Assembly (NCBI GenBank): GCA_900752625.1
Contig: CAADWC010000255.1
Coordinates: 1-11,677 of the forward strand
Length of the DNA: 11,677 bases
Direction: 5' to 3'
From: Oscillospiraceae bacterium
GTDB taxonomy: Bacteria > Bacillota > Clostridia > Oscillospirales > Ruminococcaceae
Shown here: positions 7,080 through 11,677 of the stretch, piece after piece
Layout: each line of letters starts with the position of its first letter
How positions within the stretch are numbered: the first letter of the stretch is position 1
Translations under genes and position numbers: made by a program
Notes under the pieces: model-generated
What the model saw: the letters and a program-made list of their open reading frames with translations, nothing else
What the model was told of the DNA's origin: nothing
Database searches by the model: none

Positions 7080-8435
7080 ATGTTTTCAAAAATAAAAAAT
7101 TTCTTTCAAAGCGTTCCGCTCACGAAGTTTCTTCTTTTGGGTTACGGAATTATTATTCTCATTGGAACATTTCTGCTGTCGCTTCCTATTAGCACGCGCG
7201 ACAGAGTATTCACTCCTATAGAGGATTCGCTGTTTACCGCGGCAAGCGCGTCCTGCGTTACCGGACTTGTCATTCACGATACCTATACTTATTGGTCGCT
7301 GTTCGGTCAGCTGGTAATTCTGCTTCTGATACAGATCGGCGGAGTAGGATTTATGTCGGTTGCTATATTCGCCCTTACGCTTACAAAGCAGAAAATCGGA
7401 CTCAGACAGAGATTTACAATGCTTGAATCGGTAAACGCTCCGCAGCTGGGCGGAATCGTAAAAATGACCCGATTAATTTTATTCGGATCTCTGATTTTTG
7501 AAGGGATCGGTACAGTAATTCTGTCGTTCAGGTTTGTGCCTGAACTTGGTGCCGCAAAAGGTATATACTTTGCCGTTTTTCATTCCGTTTCCGCTTTCTG
7601 CAATGCCGGAATAGATCTTATGGGTGATTCAGGATATGAATCGTCGTTTATGACGACAGATATAGATATAATGTTCAATATATCGGTCATGCTGCTGATG
7701 ATAATCGGAGGACTGGGCTTCTTTGTCTGGGACGATATCAGAGAGCATAAGCTTGCATTCCGCTCCTACAGGCTTCAGACAAAGATCGTACTTTCAACAT
7801 CTTTTATACTCAGTCTTGGCGGCGCAGTAGTAATTATGCTTCTGGAGTACGATTCAGCCGCATATGAAGGAATGAGTTTCGGTGAAAAAATGCTCTGTTC
7901 GCTATTTCAGTCAATATCTGCAAGAACTTCCGGATTTGCTGCCGTTGATCTGACGCTTTACAGTGAAGCCGGACTTGCGGTTATAAGTATGCTGATGATT
8001 ATAGGCGACTCTCCTGGATCAACGGCAGGAGGTATTAAAACTACAACTTTTGCCGTGCTGGTTCTGAGCATTATCTGTGTCTTCAAAAAGAGAAAATCGC
8101 TTGAATGTTTCAAAAGGCGCATAGTAGACGATATTGTCCATAACGCTGTGTGCGTCTTTATGATGTATATTATACTTACCGCTGTAGTTTCGGTATTTAT
8201 CTGTGCTTTTGACGGTATTTCCATGCTTTATGCAGTTTTTGAAACTTCGTCGGCGATCGGAACCGTTGGACTGTCTCTTGGATTGACACCGCAGCTCAGC
8301 TCGGTATCTCACGTATTGCTGGTTCTCCTGATGTATGTGGGCAGGACAGGCGGGCTTACAGTGCTTATGGCGCTGAGCAATTCAGCACAAAGTTCAAAAT
8401 CACAGCTTCCGACTGAAAAAATTACTGTCGGCTGA
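7080..8435 (+). CDS. ktrB: Potassium uptake channel subunit KtrB (TrkH/KtrB family)
   Basis: Membrane subunit (451 aa) of a Ktr-type K+ uptake system, normally coupled to or stimulated by Na+, working in osmotic and pH homeostasis. The four pseudo-repeated pore loops are visible: SASCVTGL (filter Gly62), SAFCNAGID (Gly177), SARTSGFAAVD (Gly285) and SSAIGTVGL (Gly397). Between the third and fourth loops lies the conserved GDSPGSTAGGIKTTTF (309-324) corresponding to the gating loop region, and near the end YVGRTGGLT (419-427) with the conserved Arg. Length fits KtrB (about 445-455 aa) better than proteobacterial TrkH (about 480). The ribosome binding site AAAGGA lies seven bases before the ATG. 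The KtrA gene follows after 38 bp to its preferred start. Confidence 0.95.
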   Translation: MFSKIKNFFQSVPLTKFLLLGYGIIILIGTFLLSLPISTRDRVFTPIEDSLFTAASASCVTGLVIHDTYTYWSLFGQLVILLLIQIGGVGFMSVAIFALTLTKQKIGLRQRFTMLESVNAPQLGGIVKMTRLILFGSLIFEGIGTVILSFRFVPELGAAKGIYFAVFHSVSAFCNAGIDLMGDSGYESSFMTTDIDIMFNISVMLLMIIGGLGFFVWDDIREHKLAFRSYRLQTKIVLSTSFILSLGGAVVIMLLEYDSAAYEGMSFGEKMLCSLFQSISARTSGFAAVDLTLYSEAGLAVISMLMIIGDSPGSTAGGIKTTTFAVLVLSIICVFKKRKSLECFKRRIVDDIVHNAVCVFMMYIILTAVVSVFICAFDGISMLYAVFETSSAIGTVGLSLGLTPQLSSVSHVLLVLLMYVGRTGGLTVLMALSNSAQSSKSQLPTEKITVG

Positions 8436-8473
8436 TTAATATTTTCCGTAAATGCGGAGGAATGGGGATTGGT

Positions 8474-9118
8474 ATGAGGTCTTTTTTGATTATAGGTCTA
8501 GGCCGTTTCGGAAAGCATATGGCTAAAACGCTTACAAAACAGAAAAACGAGGTTCTTGCTATTGATATCAGAGAGGACAGAGTAGACGCTGCTCTGAAAT
8601 ATGTGACAAACGCTCAGATAGGCGACGCCACGGATCCGAGATTTATGGAAGAATTAGGCGTAAGGAATTTTGATATATGCGTCGTTGCGATCGGAGATGA
8701 TTTTCAGAGTTCTCTTGAAACTACCGCTTTGCTTAAAGAAATGGGTGCAAAATACGTTTTCGCCAGAGCCAACAGAGATATTCATAAAAAGTTTCTGCTG
8801 CATAACGGTGCGGACGAGGTTGTTTATGCCGAAAGGGAAACAGCCGAGCGCTTTGCAGTTAAATTCAGCTCGGAAGGGATTTTTGACTACTTTAAGCTGA
8901 ATGATGAATATGCTATTTACGAGGTTGCCGTTCCTGAAAGCTGGGTAGGGAAAACTCTTCTTGAAAAAAATGTACGTCAGAAATACGGTTTGAACGTACT
9001 TGCCATAAAGAACGGCGAGGTATTTGACACTCTTCCGGGACCCGACCACAGGTTTGTTAGAAATGAAACCATACTTGTCCTTGGAAACAAGGAAAGCCTT
9101 AAATGGTTGAAAAAATAG
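8474..9118 (+). CDS. ktrA: Potassium uptake regulatory subunit KtrA (RCK domain)
   Basis: Cytoplasmic RCK protein that forms an octameric ring gating KtrB, binding ATP/ADP at its N-terminal domain and, in known Firmicute homologues, c-di-AMP at its C-terminal domain. The Rossmann motif GLGRFG comes directly after the start, followed by LAIDIREDRVD with the acidic end of beta-2. The RCK_N domain covers roughly residues 1-130 and RCK_C about 135-212. Two in-frame ATGs exist. ATG 8462 is only one base from GGAGG (8456-8460), too close to use. ATG 8474 has that GGAGG 13 bases upstream and GGGGA five bases upstream, and it yields the usual M-R-S-F beginning, so I prefer it. A terminator follows at 9195-9224. 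Confidence 0.94.
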   Translation: MRSFLIIGLGRFGKHMAKTLTKQKNEVLAIDIREDRVDAALKYVTNAQIGDATDPRFMEELGVRNFDICVVAIGDDFQSSLETTALLKEMGAKYVFARANRDIHKKFLLHNGADEVVYAERETAERFAVKFSSEGIFDYFKLNDEYAIYEVAVPESWVGKTLLEKNVRQKYGLNVLAIKNGEVFDTLPGPDHRFVRNETILVLGNKESLKWLKK

Positions 9119-9194
9119 CGCAAAAATGCCTGTAACAGCAGGTTTTTAAGTAAATCGGACAACAGTTAAATTGTTTGTTCGTTTCAGACTGCCG

Positions 9195-9224
9195 AAAAAG
9201 CTCAGCGAAAGCCGGGCTTTTTTT
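9195..9224 (+). terminator. Intrinsic terminator of ktrB-ktrA
   Basis: AAAAGCTCAGC pairs with GCCGGGCTTTT around a GAAA tetraloop (one A-C mismatch and one T-G wobble) and runs into a stretch of seven T. It lies about 77 bp beyond the ktrA stop. A weaker CCTG/CAGG hairpin with five T sits at about 9128-9148 and may help. Confidence 0.85.
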
Positions 9225-9331
9225 ATATAAAGGTATAAGGCGATAAAATGCTGAAAGCGGAATGCCAAAGAAGAATTTGCCGTTATTATCACGTTTGAAC
9301 AGAAGATCACGGCTTCCAAGTTTACATAAAA

Positions 9332-9362
9332 ATAGCCGCTGATGATTTTTATCAGCGGCTAT
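9332..9362 (-). terminator. Intrinsic terminator of the PNPOx-family gene
   Basis: A perfect 12-bp stem, ATAGCCGCTGAT with ATCAGCGGCTAT, around a seven-base loop. On the minus strand it is followed by a short T-run, and it starts 13 bp past the stop codon of the gene at 9376-9768. Confidence 0.82.
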
Positions 9363-9375
9363 ATGAAGTGCAATT

Positions 9376-9768
9376 TTAAAATTTGATTATCTTAGGTTTT
9401 TCGGTAAAGGAGCAAATCTGAGCTTCGCCGTTTTTAAGATAATATACCTCGGTATTCCCGTCGCCTGCCTTATACATTGATTGAAGCGACGGATAGGCGT
9501 CCAGCAAATGCTGCTGCGCCTCTGTTCGCTCATCGAGAACTGCTTCGGCAGTAACACGGATCCATTTATCACCTAGCATACCGCTGATCTCGATTTTCGG
9601 ATTTGCCTTTATCTGCTCCGCAACGCTCTTTTTCTTTCCCGTCTGAATGTAAAGCTTATCCTCAAATAAGTCTATCGTTCCGAATGGACGTACTCTCGGC
9701 TGATTTCCTTCAACGGTAGCAAGATAATAGGTGCCGCACTTTTTCAGAAATTCGTAAATCTCGTTCAT
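9376..9768 (-). CDS. Pyridoxamine 5'-phosphate oxidase-family (flavin-binding split-barrel) protein
   Basis: Small cytoplasmic protein (130 aa) of the PNPOx-like split-barrel fold, probably binding FMN or a related flavin as a dimer. The N-terminal pattern YEFLKKCGTYYLATVEGNQP followed by R-V-R-P-F-G (residues about 25-30) and the LYIQTGKKKSVAEQI segment (39-53) are typical of the family. The PKIEISG strand and the IRVTAEA segment form the expected barrel core. True PNPOx enzymes are longer, and their substrate residues are not evident, so the reaction is unknown; reductase or stress roles are possible. It is a single-gene unit with its own promoter (9802-9830), a GGAGG ribosome binding site and a terminator. 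Confidence 0.9.
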   Translation of the reverse strand: MNEIYEFLKKCGTYYLATVEGNQPRVRPFGTIDLFEDKLYIQTGKKKSVAEQIKANPKIEISGMLGDKWIRVTAEAVLDERTEAQQHLLDAYPSLQSMYKAGDGNTEVYYLKNGEAQICSFTEKPKIIKF

Positions 9769-9801
9769 TGCAATTACCTCCGTAAAAATTTTCTTTATTT
9801 A

Positions 9802-9830
9802 ATTATACACCTGGTTTTTATGATTTTCAA
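9802..9830 (-). promoter_or_regulatory. Promoter of the PNPOx-family gene
   Basis: Minus-strand TTGAAA (9830-9825), 17-bp spacer and TATAAT (9807-9802). Transcription would begin near 9795, giving a leader of about 27 bases that holds GGAGG before ATG 9768. Confidence 0.82.
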
Positions 9831-9833
9831 GCC

Positions 9834-9852
9834 TTGACGATGTTAGCGTCAA
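9834..9852. promoter_or_regulatory. Inverted repeat just upstream of the PNPOx promoter
   Basis: TTGACG and CGTCAA flank a seven-base centre and end three bases upstream of the -35 box. Position and symmetry would suit an activator or repressor site, but arms of six bases could arise by chance. No known operator matches that I can name. Confidence 0.3.
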
Positions 9853-10031
9853 AAAGGGTTTTAAATGATCGGCAGGGAACAAGGACGATTTTAAATATAA
9901 GGCGTTTCTTGATTATTCACCTATATTGAACCTGAGAAAAGATATTTAATGCAGCTTTATGCGGAACATTGAGATTCAGCATCGCAGAAAGGCATCTGTA
10001 GTTTTATCTTGGAATTTTTGCTCTGAAACAC
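9853..10031. other. Gene-free spacer
   Basis: About 180 bases with no credible reading frame, RNA gene or repeat. With the promoter region to its left and the tRNA terminator to its right it completes the 318-bp gap between the PNPOx gene and tRNA-Glu. Confidence 0.5.
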
Positions 10032-10059
10032 AAAAAAGCCGCGTAGATACGCGACTTTT
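10032..10059 (-). terminator. Intrinsic terminator of the tRNA-Met/tRNA-Glu operon
   Basis: On the minus strand AAAAGTCGCGT pairs with ACGCGGCTTTT (one G-T wobble) around an ATCT loop and runs into TTTTTT. It starts 27 bp past the tRNA-Glu CCA end. Confidence 0.88.
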
Positions 10060-10086
10060 CCGGTGAACATTTTTGTTCTGCTGATT

Positions 10087-10161
10087 TGGTGACCCGTACG
10101 GGAATCGAACCCATGATTCCGCCGTGAAAGGGCGGTGTCTTAACCGCTTGCCCAACGGGCC
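10087..10161 (-). tRNA. tRNA-Glu (anticodon TTC)
   Basis: Complete cloverleaf with an encoded CCA end. The acceptor stem is GGCCCGT with ACGGGTC, and the T arm contains GGTTCGATTCC. The anticodon stem CCGCC/GGCGG closes the loop CTTTCAC, giving anticodon TTC. It is the second tRNA of a two-gene operon, 25 bp after tRNA-Met. Confidence 0.96.
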
Positions 10162-10186
10162 GTTATCAGATGAGGACATATAAACG

Positions 10187-10263
10187 TGGTAGCGGTAACT
10201 GGATTTGAACCAGTGACACCCTGGGTATGAACCAAGTGCTCTAGCCAACTGAGCTATACCGCC
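10187..10263 (-). tRNA. tRNA-Met (anticodon CAT, probably elongator)
   Basis: Complete cloverleaf with an encoded CCA end. The acceptor stem is GGCGGTA with TACCGCT (G-T wobble at pair two), and the T arm contains GGTTCAAATCC. The anticodon stem CTTGG/CCAGG closes the loop TTCATAC, giving anticodon CAT. The fully paired acceptor end and absence of the three G-C pairs typical of the initiator anticodon stem point to elongator Met. A lysidine-modified tRNA-Ile(CAT) cannot be wholly excluded by eye. Confidence 0.93.
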
Positions 10264-10291
10264 TGATTACCGTCCTCATAGCGACTTATTT

Positions 10292-10320
10292 ATTATACAC
10301 TACAAAAAAAGCTTTGTCAA
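10292..10320 (-). promoter_or_regulatory. Promoter of the tRNA-Met/tRNA-Glu operon
   Basis: Minus-strand TTGACA (10320-10315), 17-bp spacer and TATAAT (10297-10292), all consensus. Transcription would start near 10285, about 22 bases before the tRNA-Met 5' end. Confidence 0.9.
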
Positions 10321-10387
10321 CACTTTTTTATAAAAAAACTTCTTTTTTTAGCGTTTTTGTTTACTTGGCACAATTTTGCGGCTTTAT

Positions 10388-10416
10388 TCTTAATATTTAT
10401 TTTTTGCTGCTACAAT
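10388..10416 (+). promoter_or_regulatory. Candidate heat-regulated promoter of the HSP20 gene
   Basis: TACAAT (10411-10416) is a good -10 box. A poor -35, TTCTTA (10388-10393), lies 17 bp upstream. Transcription would start near 10423, which places the CIRCE element about 28 bases into the leader, the usual place for HrcA operators in Firmicutes. The -35 weakness keeps this tentative. Confidence 0.5.
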
Positions 10417-10450
10417 ATATAAATGCCCGTTTTTTAAAATTATATTCTTT

Positions 10451-10477
10451 TTAGCACTCAAGTATCGCGAGTGCTAA
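10451..10477 (+). promoter_or_regulatory. CIRCE operator (HrcA binding site)
   Basis: The sequence is TTAGCACTC, nine bases, GAGTGCTAA: an exact match to the canonical CIRCE element bound by the heat-shock repressor HrcA. CIRCE normally controls dnaK and groESL operons. Here the next gene downstream is the HSP20 gene, whose ATG is 163 bases away. The match is seen directly; HrcA control follows from established knowledge of the element. Confidence 0.95.
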
Positions 10478-10510
10478 TTTTCATCTGCTTTTCACAAAGC
10501 TATAACACAA

Positions 10511-10538
10511 TGGTCATTCAGCGGAATTATTATATAAT
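10511..10538 (+). promoter_or_regulatory. Second candidate promoter of the HSP20 gene
   Basis: A perfect TATAAT (10533-10538) with a partial -35, TGGTCA (10511-10516), at 16 bp. It lies downstream of CIRCE, so it might give expression not blocked by HrcA at that site. A four-codon reading frame (10562-10576) sits in its leader. The evidence is weak. Confidence 0.35.
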
Positions 10539-10640
10539 TGTTGAAAGGAAGAGTGATACCAATGTATAAAGCATAGTGTGAAAGAAAAAATAAAAACATA
10601 AAATTTATCAATTGTTTTATATTTATAAGGAGGAATTTAT

Positions 10641-11066
10641 ATGTTTGGACTTACACCGTTTGAAAGAAAGAGCTTTGATCTGTTTGACGCATTTCATGAT
10701 TTTGAAAAGGATTTCTTCACCGGTAACCTGCCGATGAATTCCTGCAAAACCGATATCCGCGATGAAGGGGATAAATTTGTAATGGAAGCTGAGCTTCCGG
10801 GCTTTGAAAAGAGCGATATCAAGCTTGATATCAACGGAAATTATCTGGTTTTGTCCGCAGAACATAACACCGAATCTGAGGATAAATCAAAGGACGGCAA
10901 TTATATCCGCCGTGAACGCAGCTTCGGCTCCTATCAGAGAAGTTTTGATGTTTCTTCTGTAAAAACTGATGAGATTTCAGCCGAGTATAAAAACGGTATT
11001 CTTACCGTGGTTCTGCCTAAGAAAACGGAAACCGCTCCGAGTACTAAACGTCTGGAGATCAAATAA
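10641..11066 (+). CDS. Small heat-shock protein, HSP20/alpha-crystallin family
   Basis: ATP-independent holdase chaperone (141 aa) that binds unfolding proteins in large oligomers in the cytoplasm. A short N-terminal arm (residues 1-35) with FDLFDAFHDFEKDFF is followed by the alpha-crystallin domain (about 37-128): TDIRDEGDKFVMEAELPGF, then DIKLDINGNYLVLSAE, then RRERSFGSYQRSFDV. It ends with the conserved GILTVVLPK (about 119-127) and a short tail with the E-I-K end matching the I-x-I/V-type anchor only loosely. A strong AAGGAGG (10627-10633) sits seven bases before the ATG. A perfect CIRCE upstream implies HrcA-controlled heat induction. The gene is monocistronic, with a terminator at 11115-11140. 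Confidence 0.96.
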   Translation: MFGLTPFERKSFDLFDAFHDFEKDFFTGNLPMNSCKTDIRDEGDKFVMEAELPGFEKSDIKLDINGNYLVLSAEHNTESEDKSKDGNYIRRERSFGSYQRSFDVSSVKTDEISAEYKNGILTVVLPKKTETAPSTKRLEIK

Positions 11067-11114
11067 ATTTTCTGTACCTTCGCGTCTTAAAGCGGAGAAG
11101 TTATAATGAAGTAT

Positions 11115-11140
11115 AACCCGGGAAATTTCCCCGGGTTTTT
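11115..11140 (+). terminator. Intrinsic terminator of the HSP20 gene
   Basis: AACCCGGG and CCCGGGTT form a perfect 8-bp GC-rich stem followed by TTTTT. It lies about 50 bp past the stop codon. It may also act for the convergent broken gene to its right, though the T-run on the minus strand is poor. Confidence 0.9.
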
Positions 11141-11145
11141 CTGTT

Positions 11146-11677
11146 TCACAGATAATTTGGAATTTGTTGCAGTTTAGATAATTCCTTTAACACCGAAATA
11201 ACGTTTTCTTCTATCGTTCCGTCAATCTATTCAGCGTTTCAAGCCGGTCGGTAACAGCATTCTCCGAAAAAGCTTTTTTGGCTCTTGTATAAATCTTATT
11301 TCTGTAAAATTCCGTCGCTGAATTTTCTGTGCAAACGTTCACGGGACGCGTTTTAACTTGATTTTTAGGAAAGCTGATAAACACTGCACAGGTAAACATA
11401 TATGCGCTTTTTTACTTTGGCCGACTTTTACCGCAGCAAATATTAAGTTGTCTTTTCTCTTAATGTCCTGAAGCAACATGCTTATAACTTGTTCAGTTTT
11501 TGATGTTTCATAGTCATACAACGTGTTATTCTTCAGAAAATAGTAATCTTCAATATCATTGAAAACCCAACCTGTTTTTATGCTTATGTATCTCACTCTC
11601 ACTAATGGTACGGAGGCTTTTTTGCATATGATATAAAGTAAAACGTTTTCCAATGAATGTTTTTTGTTTAAAAGAGA
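11146..11677 (-). pseudogene. 3' part of an unrecognised gene with two apparent frameshifts, running off the right edge
   Basis: I do not recognise this protein. Read leftward from the window edge, one frame is open from 11677 to about 11408 (residues such as VRVRYISIKTGWVFNDIEDY and DNLIFAAVKVGQSKK). At a run of six A on the minus strand (11413-11408) the sensible reading moves to another frame (MFTCAVFISFPKNQVKTR, then RNKIYTRAKKAF) and continues to about 11223. There a second missing base would restore a third frame (GTIEENVISVLKELSKLQQI) that ends at TGA 11148-11146. Each change equals loss of a single base, and joining the three segments gives about 177 continuous residues. The frame is open upstream to the edge, so the true start is outside the window; TTG 11653 is only the first internal candidate. 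Pseudogene decay, sequencing error or ribosomal slippage at the A-run remain possible. No transmembrane segments or known catalytic motif are evident. Confidence 0.6.

Noticed and set aside
9225..9331. Coding-looking stretch on the minus strand (residues such as LLFKRDNNGKFFFGIPLSAF)
   Set aside because: The open frame extends through both flanking terminator hairpins and has no start signal. It might be a gene remnant, but chance cannot be excluded and I recognise no family.
9976..10248. 90-codon open frame on the minus strand
   Set aside because: It runs through both tRNA genes and the tRNA terminator, so it is a by-product of the tRNA sequences.
10562..10576. Four-codon leader reading frame (M-Y-K-A)
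   Set aside because: Too short to judge, with a poorly spaced ribosome binding site; no link to attenuation is visible.
10577..10640. RNA thermometer in the AT-rich leader of the HSP20 gene
   Set aside because: There are T-rich bases near AAGGAGG, but I could not find a convincing stem that covers the ribosome binding site, and CIRCE already explains heat control.

Overview
The window looks like chromosomal housekeeping and cell-envelope DNA from a low-to-moderate GC Firmicute of the Clostridia, most probably a Ruminococcus-type Oscillospiraceae. The evidence is sigma-A-type promoters (TTGACA, 17 bp, TATAAT), strong GGAGG ribosome binding sites, a perfect CIRCE operator, a MurT/GatD pair, a KtrAB potassium system and a teichoic-acid-type export cluster. 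The genus is inference. I see no prophage, insertion sequence or CRISPR array.

Left part (1-4520, minus strand): tRNA-Pro(GGG) with its own consensus promoter, then a four-gene operon read right to left from a consensus promoter at 4489-4517. Its order is a family 2 glycosyltransferase, a CDP-glycerol glycerophosphotransferase-family polymerase, an ABC-2 permease and an ABC ATPase. Together these look like assembly and export of a glycerol-phosphate-type or related surface glycopolymer. Two features are odd. The permease appears to start at an ATT codon, because the only ATG would remove a conserved N-terminal segment. The ATPase carries a fibronectin-III-like domain and a further C-terminal module in place of a usual Wzt or TagH tail.

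Middle (4646-9118): murT and gatD (minus strand, overlapping by 11 bp) encode the lipid II glutamate-amidating enzyme. Back-to-back with them, ktrB and ktrA (plus strand) encode a sodium- or proton-coupled K+ uptake channel and its regulatory ring. Each divergent unit has its own good promoter in the 350-bp space between them. ktrA ends at a clear hairpin terminator.

Right part (9119-11677): a small flavin-binding PNPOx-fold protein (minus) with its own promoter and terminator; a tRNA-Met(CAT) to tRNA-Glu(TTC) operon (minus) with a perfect promoter and a terminator; an HSP20 small heat-shock gene (plus) preceded by a perfect CIRCE element and followed by a terminator; and, converging on it, the 3' part of an unrecognised gene that runs off the right edge and is broken by two apparent single-base losses.

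The most interesting points are the unusual tail of the export ATPase, the ATT start of its permease, HrcA-type control of the HSP20 gene, and the doubly frameshifted gene at the right edge.
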